Below, in pieces: positions 1-8,987 of a DNA stretch of 49,839 nt. This DNA comes from Haloquadratum sp. (GTDB taxonomy: Archaea > Halobacteriota > Halobacteria > Halobacteriales > Haloferacaceae), in NCBI GenBank assembly GCA_028275165.1, contig JAQCNF010000163.1:1-49839 (forward strand). Reading direction: 5' to 3'. The notes beneath the pieces are model-generated. The model did not search any database. It had not been told where the DNA came from and was given only the letters and a program-made list of their open reading frames with translations. The translations under genes were made by a program, and so were the position numbers. Each line of letters starts with the position of its first letter. The stretch's first letter is position 1.

Positions 1-141
1 GCCACAAGACAGCCAAGCCGATGCTGAAATCCAGCAGTTGACGCCTGGAACGTATGCGTCTTGAAACCACAGGGTCGTTGCACTCGGCCTGAAATCCCGT
101 GGCGGGATTCCCGCGTCTTCAGGCGCGGGAGGAGGTCAATC
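1..141 (+). mobile_element. Right-end relic of an IS200/IS605 (TnpB-type) element
   Basis: The sequence at 84-140 has the layout seen at the 3' end of haloarchaeal TnpB-type elements: two adjacent hairpins, GCGGG-ATT-CCCGC (102-114) and CCCGCG/CGCGGG (110-115 with 124-129, loop TCTTCAGG), followed by a GGAGG run. In such elements this part is the transposon end and overlaps the omega-RNA. An open stretch from base 2 to a TGA at 62-64 could be the tail of a gene cut by the window edge, but it is too short to identify. The hairpins are seen; the family assignment is from memory of similar elements. Confidence 0.5.
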
Positions 142-399
142 AGCCATAACCTAAACAGCATGCTATTCTCGCCCACAACCGATGTGAACCACCACAGACA
201 GGTCACAGCTCTACAGGAAGCAAGGCGGGTGCCTCATCATCGAACGGAAATCGTCGGGTTTCGCCATGACTTCGAGTCCATCTTTCGAACCACGTACTCC
301 CAGAGAGTTGACATACAAAGCCATAGACAATCAGTTCACTCAGAGAGCGAACTGCTTCAGCGTATCTCGCGAGTAAATATGATCATCAACACAAGCGGT

Positions 400-560
400 A
401 AACTGCCCCGACCCGCCTGACTTCGCTCTCCTTGAGGAGGGGCTTCCACCCTCTCAGTTCGGACTGTCTGCTTCGACGACGGCGTCTGTCAGCAGTTCGT
501 GTCGCTGATGCCTGCTCACGGTGACACCAGTCTCCACAGACATTCGGACTGCCGTTGGCC
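400..560 (-). pseudogene. Decayed TnpB C-terminus
   Basis: Read on the minus strand this stretch gives pieces resembling the C-terminus of haloarchaeal TnpB: a VETGVTV motif, then VVEADSPN (compare the usual VVEAGSP), then a Lys/Glu/Arg/Ser-rich end. The pieces are in different frames with a stop between them, so no functional protein remains. It points opposite to the element end at 1-141, so it is probably a separate insertion. The open 83-codon frame at 386-637 on this strand does not preserve these motifs and is probably chance. Confidence 0.45.
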
Positions 561-781
561 CCACTCAGTAGCGACGGTATCATTTGCGTCTGAGTGGTTA
601 TTATGCCGTCCGAGGCCACTCTAATAGCATTCGTCACGATTCATCGTGAGGAGTGCAATTACTGAGAGTTTGGTGTAGGGCTGTCTCTCCCTTGTGCCGG
701 CTCGCTCGGCCTTGATTCCTCAGGAAGCCTGTAGATGTTAAATGAGCAGTCTTATCAGATTCATTAGTAGATACATAACTA

Positions 782-1585
782 ATGAGTACACCGCGGAGAA
801 TTGATGTCGCACGGGAGGGTGCACGCGCTGGAGCAGATGTTGCAAGCGGTCATTTTCGCACGACACTCTCAGTCGAACACAAAACCGGCAAAACCGACGT
901 TGTCACGATAGCAGATCGTGACGCACAGCGAGCGGTGATTAATTCAATCAAGTCGACATATCCCGAGGAAACAATCGTCGGTGAAGAGGAAGATGTATTG
1001 AAAACAGTCCCCTCACGGGGTGAAACATGGGTGATTGACCCCATCGACGGCACAAATAATTACGTTCGTGGAACCCAGGTGTGGGCGACAGCAGTCGCTG
1101 CAGTGACCGATGCGGAACCAACTGTTGGTGTTGTCAATCTCCCAGAGTTGGGCGATGAATACTGGACCGATACTGAAACCGCATATCGAAATGGTGAACA
1201 GATCAATGTCTCTGAAAAGACTGATCCTGCTGCTGGTATTGTTGCGCCAACACTGTGGTGGGACTTCGACTCGCGGAAACAGTACGGCCGTGCCTGCCAA
1301 GCTATCTTGGACCGCTTCGGAGACCTGCGTCGGATCGGCTCCGCTCAGGCGACGCTTGCAGGTGTCGCGGCCGGAATTATAGATGGAGCCATTACGAATC
1401 TTCAGGCAAATCCCTGGGACACCCTCGCTGGAGTTGCATTAGTTCGCGCAGCAGGCGGGCGTGTTACCGACGTATCAGGTGACCATTGGCAGCACGACTC
1501 GGACGGGTTGGTGGCATCGAACGGGTATCTCCATGCCGAGACGCTTACAGCAGCACAAAATATTCGCCCGACTCACTCGACATGA
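782..1585 (+). CDS. Inositol monophosphatase / FBPase-like sugar phosphatase
   Basis: This is a soluble Mg2+-dependent phosphomonoesterase of the inositol monophosphatase superfamily, 267 residues, the usual length. The metal and phosphate motifs are intact: GEEE at 67-70, WVIDPIDGTNN at 83-93 and NPWDTLAG at 210-217. Archaeal members hydrolyse inositol-1-phosphate, fructose-1,6-bisphosphate or NADP, and the sequence alone does not say which. The ATG at 782 has a TTATC-type box centred about 27 nt upstream, which supports a leaderless start. The DUF63 gene follows 45 nt later on the same strand with its own TATA-like box. Confidence 0.9.
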   Translation: MSTPRRIDVAREGARAGADVASGHFRTTLSVEHKTGKTDVVTIADRDAQRAVINSIKSTYPEETIVGEEEDVLKTVPSRGETWVIDPIDGTNNYVRGTQVWATAVAAVTDAEPTVGVVNLPELGDEYWTDTETAYRNGEQINVSEKTDPAAGIVAPTLWWDFDSRKQYGRACQAILDRFGDLRRIGSAQATLAGVAAGIIDGAITNLQANPWDTLAGVALVRAAGGRVTDVSGDHWQHDSDGLVASNGYLHAETLTAAQNIRPTHST

Positions 1586-1630
1586 TGGGAGACCGCAATC
1601 CTCAAATTTAACGATACCACTCTACCGAGT

Positions 1631-2770
1631 ATGTCAGCATATGTCGACCGCACTGGCTACTCGGCTGAAAATATCTGGGCTGGGGGCGTCTTAACTGCTC
1701 TTGCTCTCCTTATTGGTGGGTCGATACTCGCTCCTGAGACCGTATATGATAGCTTTATCTGGCATTACTTTTGGGGACCTGTTCAAGCTGATGCGAATTC
1801 AGCCTTCTGTGCGATTCGCCCAGGTCAGACTGTTGAATATCTCAACAGTGCATCGGCGTGTGCTGCGGCCGCCGAACCCGTCGCCTTCCCAGGGTATACA
1901 CTCGTCTCGGAGATTGGGTATATGATCATACTCATTACGTCGCTCGTCGGAGTGATATTCCTGTTGCAGCGACTTCAGATTGGAACCGAATCTCGACTAT
2001 TCTATGCACTCATTCCGTTCATCTTCTTTGGCGGCGCGTTGCGGGTCGTTGAAGATGCAAACGATACTGTCATGACCAGCGAGGCACTGATCAGCTATCC
2101 ACTCAATACGCTACTCATCAGCCCGGTTATTTACTTTACTGTGTTTATTATCACCCTCGTCTGCGTCATCCTCGCGGTGACTGCTGCACGATTCGACTTT
2201 ATCCAGCAGTATGAAAGAATGCTCTTTGCCCTTGGGTGGACTATTCTGACCCCTACAGTTGGATATCTGTTTTATTTATCGGTGGTCGGCTCTCAGGGGG
2301 TCGAATTCTACCCGCAAGTCATGGGAGTCGTGGCAATTGGAGCGACCCTGGCTGCGGGAATAACATGGGTCTGCATTCAGCAGGCAGCACCATTTATCAA
2401 CGATGGAACAGAGCAATTAGGATTTGTTATTCTCTGGGGACATGCGGTGGATGGTGTCGCCAACGTCGTTGGACTTGATTGGATGCCTGCATTGCAAGCT
2501 GGGCCAAACCTTGTTCCAAAACATCCAGTTAATCAGTTCGTCGTCGATCTAACAGGAGCTATTTTTCCAGCATCAATTATCTCACTCACCGGCGACACGT
2601 GGCCGTTTTTGATTATCAAACTGGTCGCTGCAACATTTGTCATATGGGTGTTTGAGCCGGATATCTTCGAAGAGAGCCCCCGATATACGATCTTACTACT
2701 CATCGCTGTATTAGCAGTTGGCTTGGGACCAGGAACACGTGATGTGATCCGTGCAACTTTCGGTGTGTGA
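1631..2770 (+). CDS. DUF63 family multi-pass membrane protein
   Basis: This 379-residue protein has about eight hydrophobic segments and no recognised catalytic domain. Hallmarks of the archaeal DUF63 family are visible: [10 protein letters not shown] at about 134-143, a [12 protein letters not shown] segment at 269-280 and PKHPVNQF at 296-303. The function of the family is unknown. The conserved Asp, Glu and His residues at membrane edges could suggest an intramembrane enzyme or transporter, but that is speculation. An AAATTTA box lies about 25 nt before the ATG. It follows the phosphatase gene closely on the same strand. Confidence 0.85.
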   Translation: MSAYVDRTGYSAENIWAGGVLTALALLIGGSILAPETVYDSFIWHYFWGPVQADANSAFCAIRPGQTVEYLNSASACAAAAEPVAFPGYTLVSEIGYMIILITSLVGVIFLLQRLQIGTESRLFYALIPFIFFGGALRVVEDANDTVMTSEALISYPLNTLLISPVIYFTVFIITLVCVILAVTAARFDFIQQYERMLFALGWTILTPTVGYLFYLSVVGSQGVEFYPQVMGVVAIGATLAAGITWVCIQQAAPFINDGTEQLGFVILWGHAVDGVANVVGLDWMPALQAGPNLVPKHPVNQFVVDLTGAIFPASIISLTGDTWPFLIIKLVAATFVIWVFEPDIFEESPRYTILLLIAVLAVGLGPGTRDVIRATFGV

Positions 2771-2824
2771 AACGATTGTGCCTCCTCATCGAAATGAGTA
2801 GCTCAATGTCTATAGATCACGAAA

Positions 2825-4540
2825 TCATGGATAGGGGTGGAACACACGATCGAGGTGAGGCTCAAACCCGAGTGACTTCGGAACTTCCTCCGCACGTTTC
2901 CCAAAGAAAGTCGTGTCTTGGAACAACGGTTGTGAGGATGGAATCAAAACCCGCAACGCTTCGAAGCCAAGTTGACTGACATCTGCAGTTGTAATTCGGG
3001 CGGCATACACGCTCATCCCTGCTGCGGTTATCTGTTCACAAATATTCGCTAGTGACTCCTGTTTATCTAGTTCGGTCGAACTGCCAACCGTGTGTATTGG
3101 AACAGTATGTTCAACATCAATAAATTCGTGAGCTGGCTCAGGAAAAGAGGCAAATTGTCCGATAGCCCCACTTGCATTCTCAGCCTCATCTGATCCCATC
3201 GACCGCAGTTCCATCCAATTTTGCAGTGCCTCCGCAAGTGCTCCATTCGCCGCAGCGATAGCATTAACTGCAGCGTTAGATCCGACCGCAAAATGTGGCC
3301 ACGTCTCCTCTCTATATAGGGCGACCGCAACCACAGGAATATCGATATCCTGTGTAAGTAAGAGTGGCTGCACACTCAGTCCGAGGCTATTGGCACGATT
3401 ACGAAGTGCTTCAAAGGTATCATCACTCGTGATGTTGAGACCCAGCGGGTCGTATGTCGAATACCACGATATCATCGCTGCATCGCGCTCAACCACCTCA
3501 CATACACCAGAGAGTGCCGCCTCTACTGGTGATGTCCCCACGCCTAATCCTGTTGTAATCGCTGGCCGCAAGCGCTCACGGGGTGGTGGATGAAACACGA
3601 ATTCTGCAGGAAGTGAAGCAATCGTTCCTTGATAGAGGTCACGCCCCTCGATCCATGGGATCGGGTCTGACTTCTTTGGTGGTGTTGTGTTGCTGGGAGT
3701 GACAAACTGAGATGGACTGACTGGGTTTCGTTGTGTTGTGGCTGGTGCGGTGGTGAAAGAATCGTGCGTATAAGTCCCTGCACAGTACCGTTCAAAAGCT
3801 TCACCGGTTGCTTTCATAAAAGCGACGTCCCAGTTCATATCGACTCCACCAGCAAACTCAGGCGCCCGTACCGCGCTGAAAGACCGATTTTCTCTCACCC
3901 GTGCCAGGTAGTATGGAGCCGGATATGACTCGCGTTCACCGACCTGTGAGATAATCCCAATCCGGGGATCGACAGCTTGCTCGGCGCGTGTCAGTGTCTC
4001 ATCAAGCGAGGTTGACCGATGTTCGAAACTGACGTTCTCGAATCCTAGTGGCCCATCAGGAGTCGGTAATATCACCCGCGGCTGTCGAATATCCGTCTGG
4101 GCGATCTCGATAACGACGCTCCCTGAGTTGGGGTCCTCGAGTAAGGCCCTCAACCGCTGTCCAGCAATTGCCCCAGCAACATACTCTACGCTGGTGCTCG
4201 TGCCCGACGTGTTAGATTCCTTCGTGTTGGACTCTGACTCTGACTCTGACGCCCCAACACGCGCCCGCAGGTCACTACTTCGAACACTCAATGTTGGAAA
4301 GACCGAGACCGCAGCATCCACATCCGAAATGGAGTGTGCCCCTACCCCTCCACGCTCGATGAGAACACTCGGTAGTTTGCATTTATCAATAGCTGACGGA
4401 TAATCATTGACTGTTCTGGTCCCTATCGCTACATCTGCGTCCATCTCGTTTTCGACGAGTGTGAGATTTAGATCGGTGAGCGCTTTGGTTGCCACTTTGA
4501 TCGCCGGGCTCTTGCCGTACTGGATGAGAGCGTGATTCAT
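2825..4540 (-). CDS. YcaO-domain protein (ATP-dependent backbone cyclase or thioamidase family)
   Basis: YcaO enzymes use ATP to activate peptide amides, making azolines, thioamides or uS12 modifications. The ATP-site signature is present (571-residue numbering): KATGEAFER near 243-251, SGVCEVVERDA near 344-354 and AEALQNWMELR near 436-446. The protein ends in HPYP, the proline-rich tail typical of YcaO proteins. About 180 N-terminal residues form a separate alpha/beta region joined by a Ser/Glu-rich linker. I chose the second ATG (4540) because GGAGGT lies 6 nt before it; the frame is open to an ATG at 4567. No precursor peptide, TfuA or dehydrogenase partner is adjacent, so the substrate is unknown. 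Confidence 0.85.
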   Translation of the reverse strand: MNHALIQYGKSPAIKVATKALTDLNLTLVENEMDADVAIGTRTVNDYPSAIDKCKLPSVLIERGGVGAHSISDVDAAVSVFPTLSVRSSDLRARVGASESESESNTKESNTSGTSTSVEYVAGAIAGQRLRALLEDPNSGSVVIEIAQTDIRQPRVILPTPDGPLGFENVSFEHRSTSLDETLTRAEQAVDPRIGIISQVGERESYPAPYYLARVRENRSFSAVRAPEFAGGVDMNWDVAFMKATGEAFERYCAGTYTHDSFTTAPATTQRNPVSPSQFVTPSNTTPPKKSDPIPWIEGRDLYQGTIASLPAEFVFHPPPRERLRPAITTGLGVGTSPVEAALSGVCEVVERDAAMISWYSTYDPLGLNITSDDTFEALRNRANSLGLSVQPLLLTQDIDIPVVAVALYREETWPHFAVGSNAAVNAIAAANGALAEALQNWMELRSMGSDEAENASGAIGQFASFPEPAHEFIDVEHTVPIHTVGSSTELDKQESLANICEQITAAGMSVYAARITTADVSQLGFEALRVLIPSSQPLFQDTTFFGKRAEEVPKSLGFEPHLDRVFHPYP

Positions 4541-4546
4541 GCCGGT

Positions 4547-4552
4547 ACCTCC
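4547..4552 (-). promoter_or_regulatory. Shine-Dalgarno GGAGGT of the YcaO gene
   Basis: GGAGGT (minus strand) sits 6 nt upstream of the ATG at 4540 and lies inside the longer open frame. Its spacing decides for the internal start over the ATG at 4567. Confidence 0.6.
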
Positions 4553-4592
4553 ATCGTCGGCATTCAAAAACCCGCATGATTCTTACTGTCTG

Positions 4593-5426
4593 CTAATTAT
4601 TCAATAGAGCGTAGGCGTTTTCTGCGAGTTCCTCTGGGTCAGCTTCTGCGACTGATTCCGCAGCCACTTGGAGTCGTAACCGCGGTCTACCCACTTCGAT
4701 TGGCACCTTCTCTGTTGAGATTAACCCTTTATTCTCAAGCTCTGACTTCGTCCGAGAGAACGTTGCCTTTGAGGCTACTCCGACATCCTCGCCCCATTTT
4801 GAGATTTCGTACAACAGGACATTATGTCGTGCTGCGACCAACAAACTAAGTGTCACCCCATCGAGGCGGTTGCTCATCTTATTGGTATGTTGGAGTGTCT
4901 GAATGACGCTCCTGAACTCTTCGCTCACTCCCTCACCAATTTCTGATTTTAATGTCTGTTGTACTTTTGACAGTGGCGGCGTACGAAGGCTGAATGCCTC
5001 GCCTGCTTCGAACACTGACCGAGCAGACGCATTGGCCGATTCGACACATTCTCTCTCTACGGCTGTGAGCCCTATCACCTGCTCATCAATCTGAACGACT
5101 GAGATTAAATGAACTGGCGTGATAATAATTGCCCGCTGAGCGAGGCTGTCTACAGACCGTAGTGTGAGCAGATCTGTTTCGATCAGGTCAGCAGTCATAC
5201 TAGCAATCAAGAATGGATCGGTAATCGTTTTGAGTCGTGACTCTGTCGCAACGACGCGCATGTGAAATTGATCTGGGAGATCAGCTGAGACGTGCTCACT
5301 TCTGAACAAACCTGCTAATATGCTAGCTGTGGGATTGAGTAAATACACTTCTCCAGAGACATCCTGTAAAGCAGCTGATAGAATGTGCTCAACGTCCCCT
5401 CCGAGCACATTCGAGGTCACCGTCAT
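4593..5426 (-). CDS. tbsP: TbsP-type haloarchaeal transcriptional regulator (DUF5821)
   Basis: This 277-residue protein has the two-part layout of haloarchaeal TbsP. An N-terminal sensor-like domain begins with TSNVLGGDVEHIL. The C-terminal winged helix is at about residues 195-260, with LLVAARHNVLLYEISKWGED followed by KATFSRTKSELENKGLI. In Haloferax, TbsP acts with TrmB on central carbon genes such as gapII. The frame is open for another 75 codons upstream to 5651. I place the start at 5426 because a TTAAATAA box lies about 27 nt before it and family members begin at this point. It is convergent with nothing and lies 52 nt upstream of the YcaO gene on the same strand. Confidence 0.8.
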   Translation of the reverse strand: MTVTSNVLGGDVEHILSAALQDVSGEVYLLNPTASILAGLFRSEHVSADLPDQFHMRVVATESRLKTITDPFLIASMTADLIETDLLTLRSVDSLAQRAIIITPVHLISVVQIDEQVIGLTAVERECVESANASARSVFEAGEAFSLRTPPLSKVQQTLKSEIGEGVSEEFRSVIQTLQHTNKMSNRLDGVTLSLLVAARHNVLLYEISKWGEDVGVASKATFSRTKSELENKGLISTEKVPIEVGRPRLRLQVAAESVAEADPEELAENAYALLNN

Positions 5427-5679
5427 ATCATATTTAATACAAAACTCCTTATTTAACATTAACTCACCGGGAACTGAAAGCTCCGCCCGTGCAGGCGTAT
5501 CGACGTGCCACCACACTGGCCCAGCAAGATTGTCGTAGGCAGGATCGCGCTCGCAGAAGACATTACATACATATGAAACATTGTGTTCTTCAACATGATG
5601 GATGAGTTTCATCGAGTGATCTGTGCGCTGCAGATGAGAGAGTGAACACACTTATTGGAACTACGCACTGGATTGTGAT
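5427..5679. promoter_or_regulatory. Divergent control region between tbsP and glyA
   Basis: On the minus strand a TTAAATAA box precedes the tbsP ATG at leaderless spacing. On the plus strand CTTATTGG is centred about 27 nt before the glyA ATG. The rest has no other recognisable gene, although the minus frame stays open through it (see findings). Confidence 0.5.
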
Positions 5680-6927
5680 ATGGAGCGAAATCACATCCGA
5701 GAAACCGACCCAGCCGTCGCTGATGCGCTTGCTGGTGAGCGAGCGCGGCAAGAAAATACGCTGGCGATGATTGCAAGTGAGAATCACGTGAGTGAGGCAG
5801 TTCTTGAAGCGCAGGGAAGTGCATTAACTAACAAGTATGCAGAGGGCTACCCTGGTTCGCGGTATTATGCAGGGTGTGAATATGCTGATGATATCGAAGA
5901 ACTGGCGATAGTACGAGCAAAGAAACTCTGGGGGGCCGAACACATCAATGTCCAACCACACTCAGGAACCCAAGCAAACATGGCTGTGTATCTGTCGATA
6001 CTGGAGCCAGGCGACAAAATTTTGTCACTAGACTTGACACATGGCGGGCACCTGAGTCATGGTCATCCGGCGAATTTTACAGGCCAAACCTATACAGTTG
6101 AACAGTACGAGGTGAATCAAGAAACGGGCTATATCGATTATGATGGGCTTCGAGACAAAGCTGAGACGTTCGACCCAGATATCATCGTCTCGGGATACTC
6201 TGCCTATCCGCGCGAGGTTGATTTCGAACGCATCCAGCTTGCAGCAGACGCTGCCAATGCATATCATCTTGCTGATATCGCACATATCACTGGTCTCGTC
6301 GCTGCAGGCGTGCACCAGTCGCCTGTCGGTGTTGCTGACTTTGTCACTGGGTCAACTCACAAGACTATCCGGTCAGGCCGTGGAGGAATCATCATGACAC
6401 AATCTGAGCATGCCTCAGATATCGATAACTCTGTGTTCCCAGGGGCGCAGGGCGGTCCGCTGATGCACAATATTGCAGGGAAGGCTGTCGGATTCAAAGA
6501 AGCCTTAAGTGATGACTTTGAGCAGTACGCTGCTCAGACTGTGGCAAACGCCGAGGCGCTCGCAGACACGCTCAGCGACGCTGGTCTCGCAGTCGTTTCT
6601 GGTGGAACTGATAATCATCTTGTCTTGGTTGACCTGCGCCCATCACACCCAGATACGACTGGAAAAGACGTTGAAGCAGCGCTCGAATCAACGGGAATCA
6701 TTATGAATGCAAATACAGTGCCGGGTGAAACCCGTTCACCATTTGAACCAAGTGGTATCCGACTTGGAACCGCTGCACTCACGACGCGGGGTTTCAATGA
6801 AGCAGCGACCCGAGAAGTTGGTGAACTCATCATTGATATTGTCAGGAATTATAACGACCAGGCAGTCATAACTGATGTCTCAGAGCGTGTAGACGAACTC
6901 ACGAACGAGTACACTCTTTATCAGTAA
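5680..6927 (+). CDS. glyA: Serine hydroxymethyltransferase
   Basis: This PLP enzyme interconverts serine and glycine with transfer of a C1 unit to a folate or pterin carrier. The 415-residue length is normal. Family motifs are intact: MIASENHVSEAVLEAQGS near 30-47, NKYAEGYPGSRYYAGCEYAD near 51-70, and the PLP-binding VTGSTHKT with Lys228. The usual TTTHKTLRGPRGG motif reads STHKTIRSGRGG here, a mild variation. folD follows about 110 nt downstream on the same strand, so the two steps of serine-derived C1 metabolism sit side by side. Confidence 0.96.
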   Translation: MERNHIRETDPAVADALAGERARQENTLAMIASENHVSEAVLEAQGSALTNKYAEGYPGSRYYAGCEYADDIEELAIVRAKKLWGAEHINVQPHSGTQANMAVYLSILEPGDKILSLDLTHGGHLSHGHPANFTGQTYTVEQYEVNQETGYIDYDGLRDKAETFDPDIIVSGYSAYPREVDFERIQLAADAANAYHLADIAHITGLVAAGVHQSPVGVADFVTGSTHKTIRSGRGGIIMTQSEHASDIDNSVFPGAQGGPLMHNIAGKAVGFKEALSDDFEQYAAQTVANAEALADTLSDAGLAVVSGGTDNHLVLVDLRPSHPDTTGKDVEAALESTGIIMNANTVPGETRSPFEPSGIRLGTAALTTRGFNEAATREVGELIIDIVRNYNDQAVITDVSERVDELTNEYTLYQ

Positions 6928-7038
6928 ATCCCCACAATCTGTCTGAAATCACATCTATTGTGGTCTCACGACGACATCCATCTGAGACAGACAGGCCAAA
7001 TCAACGCGTTTGAAGTCGATTGATATGCATCGGTGTAT

Positions 7039-7926
7039 GTGACCAATATAATTGACGGTGAGGCAGTGGCTGCGGACATTCGTAAGAGTTTGATTGATTG
7101 TGTCTCTCAACTTGGAGATGCTGGCGTTACTCCAACGTTGGCAACTGTATTGATGAATAACGACCCAGCCAGTCAAACGTACGTCTCAATGAAGCATGGC
7201 GACTGTGAGGAGGTGGGCATTGAGACACGTGACATCAAACTCGATCCTGACAGCAAGGAAGCAGAGTTGTTTGATATTGTTGATGAGTTGAATGCTGATG
7301 AGGCGGTTGATGGTATTTTGGTGCAGATGCCACTTCCATCGCACGTTGATGAGCGCGATGTACTTCGCCATATCACTCCAGAGAAAGATGTTGATGGCTT
7401 TCACCCAGAAAATGTTGGTCGACTCGTGGCCGGTAATCCACGGTTCAAACCTTGCACCCCGCATGGAATACAGAAACTCCTCGCTGATGCCGCAGTAGAG
7501 ACAGAAGGCGCTGATGCAGTCGTCGTCGGGCGGTCGAATATCGTTGGAAAGCCGATGGCAAACCTCTTGATGCAAAAAAACGGCACAGGGAACGCAACTG
7601 TCACGATCTGTCATTCGCGAACGGACTCGCTTGCAGAGAAAACACGTGCAGCAGATATTGTCATCGCTGCGGCCGGCGTCCCAGAGATGGTGGATGGATC
7701 GATGCTCTCTCCGGGCGTCACTGTTGTTGATGTCGGAATCAATCGAATAGAGACTGAGGATGGATCCACACTTGTTGGTGACGTCGAGTACGAGTCTGCT
7801 GCAAAGAAAGCACAGGCAATCACTCCCGTTCCTGGTGGTGTGGGGCCGATGACGCGAGCAATGCTGCTGTGGAACACTGTCAAAGCAGCAGCAGAGACAG
7901 CTTCAATCGATATTACACTCCCTTGA
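7039..7926 (+). CDS. folD: Bifunctional methylene-THF dehydrogenase / methenyl-THF cyclohydrolase
   Basis: FolD oxidises methylene-tetrahydrofolate to methenyl- and then formyl-THF using NADP. The protein has 295 residues. Visible motifs include YVSMKHGDCEEVGI with the catalytic lysine, DGILVQMPLPSH, PEKDVDGFHPENVGRL, the nucleotide-binding VVVGRSNIVGKPMANLL and the C-terminal TPVPGGVGPMTRAML. I prefer the GTG at 7039, giving MTNIIDG as in homologues, over the in-frame GTG at 7033. No clear TATA-like box is seen at the expected distance, so read-through from glyA is likely. Confidence 0.95.
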   Translation: MTNIIDGEAVAADIRKSLIDCVSQLGDAGVTPTLATVLMNNDPASQTYVSMKHGDCEEVGIETRDIKLDPDSKEAELFDIVDELNADEAVDGILVQMPLPSHVDERDVLRHITPEKDVDGFHPENVGRLVAGNPRFKPCTPHGIQKLLADAAVETEGADAVVVGRSNIVGKPMANLLMQKNGTGNATVTICHSRTDSLAEKTRAADIVIAAAGVPEMVDGSMLSPGVTVVDVGINRIETEDGSTLVGDVEYESAAKKAQAITPVPGGVGPMTRAMLLWNTVKAAAETASIDITLP

Positions 7927-7928
7927 TC

Positions 7929-8333
7929 TTAGAACCCAAATGGCCCGCCCGGACCCGGATTCTGTGAGCGGTCTGGACTGGGTTGGCTATCTGATAACTC
8001 AACCGTTTCAGGGTCAGGTCGTGGCTCAACTTCAACGCCATCCTCAAATCGAACGAATGAAAGATAAAATTTCTTTCCACACGGGCTGTCTATTTCAGGT
8101 GACTCAATGTCATCTGCAGTCATCACCATCTCTGTCCAACTCAGTTTATCAGTGGAGGAGTTCCCACATACGAGTTGGATCCCATCAGCAGACTCAAACG
8201 AATCACCCGGGGACACATACTCCCATCCAATGAGTGGATACGGGGTGACAGATTTGTCTGCTAAGTACCCTGCTCGCTCTATTTCGAACACTTGGCCACA
8301 GTGTGGACAATAGTACCTTACTGAGTAACTCAT
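7929..8333 (-). CDS. Haloarchaeal zinc-ribbon protein, function unknown
   Basis: This acidic 134-residue protein has a CPHCG knuckle at residues 9-13 and two further cysteines (VCGN near 56 and PCGK near 85) that could complete a zinc site. The C-terminus is a Pro/Gly/Ser-rich tail ending GPGGPFGF. I do not recognise a functional family. Its ATG overlaps the stop of the upstream HAD phosphatase gene by 4 nt (ATGA), so the two are translationally coupled. It converges on folD with a gap of 2 nt. Confidence 0.75.
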   Translation of the reverse strand: MSYSVRYYCPHCGQVFEIERAGYLADKSVTPYPLIGWEYVSPGDSFESADGIQLVCGNSSTDKLSWTEMVMTADDIESPEIDSPCGKKFYLSFVRFEDGVEVEPRPDPETVELSDSQPSPDRSQNPGPGGPFGF

Positions 8334-8875
8334 TGCTGTGAGCCCTCTATCTCGGTGAGATATGCAAAGTCCATTCCAGCAGCCTCCGCGGTCTGTTTAT
8401 CTGTTATTGAGTCACCAATGAAGATCATTGACTCCATATCGATATCAAGATTCCTTGCTGATCGTTTCAACGGAAGTGGGTCCGGCTTGTGCGCCGCGAC
8501 AGTATCACGGCCGATAATACTCTGGATAGACCCTTTTAGTGCATGTTTCTCAAGCGCGACTCGACAGGCTGACTCACTATTGAGCGAGCAGACTCCCTCC
8601 ACTGTTGCGTTCCCAACGTAGGCGGCACCCGGGGCGAGTGTCGCAGAGTGAGCCCCCTCCCGCTCGTATGCTGAAATAATCGACTCAATGTCCTGTCGGA
8701 TATCGTACTCTGATGCGAGTGTAAGCATATCCCACAGCTGATACGAGTCAACACCGATACCTTCCCGCTCAAACCGCTCTGCCACCGCTTGAGCGACATC
8801 ATCCCAGTCAACGTCTAGGTGTACGAGCGTTCCATCAAGATCCCAGACAACTCCTTGGTATGTCGATAGCTGCAT
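8330..8875 (-). CDS. HAD-superfamily phosphatase
   Basis: This 181-residue HAD hydrolase resembles phosphoglycolate phosphatase in size and motifs. Motif I is VVWDLDGTLVHL near 9-20 (nucleophile Asp12, acid Asp14), motif III is the lysine in AAHKPDPLPL, and motif IV is FIGDSITDKQTAEAAG. A short helical cap lies between motifs I and II. The substrate cannot be told from sequence. On the minus strand CTATAAGA lies about 27 nt before the ATG, consistent with a leaderless mRNA that also carries the zinc-ribbon gene. Confidence 0.88.
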   Translation of the reverse strand: MQLSTYQGVVWDLDGTLVHLDVDWDDVAQAVAERFEREGIGVDSYQLWDMLTLASEYDIRQDIESIISAYEREGAHSATLAPGAAYVGNATVEGVCSLNSESACRVALEKHALKGSIQSIIGRDTVAAHKPDPLPLKRSARNLDIDMESMIFIGDSITDKQTAEAAGMDFAYLTEIEGSQQ

Positions 8876-8987
8876 TTGTATGTTAAAACGCGCTTGAGCC
8901 TCTTATAGCGCCACATTTGTGGAGCGAATATGTCCCGTTTGAGCCTATACGACCAAGGTTTATACTGCTGCTTCTCGTCTACTTTGT
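8876..8987. promoter_or_regulatory. Divergent promoters of the HAD gene and sppA
   Basis: The minus strand carries a CTATAAGA box (about 8901-8908) serving the HAD gene. The plus strand carries GGTTTATACT (about 8957-8966), centred 27 nt before the sppA ATG. Both spacings fit leaderless haloarchaeal transcripts. Confidence 0.6.

Noticed and set aside
61-420. 119-codon open frame at the window start
   Set aside because: It runs through the transposon-end hairpins and has no protein-like pattern or promoter.
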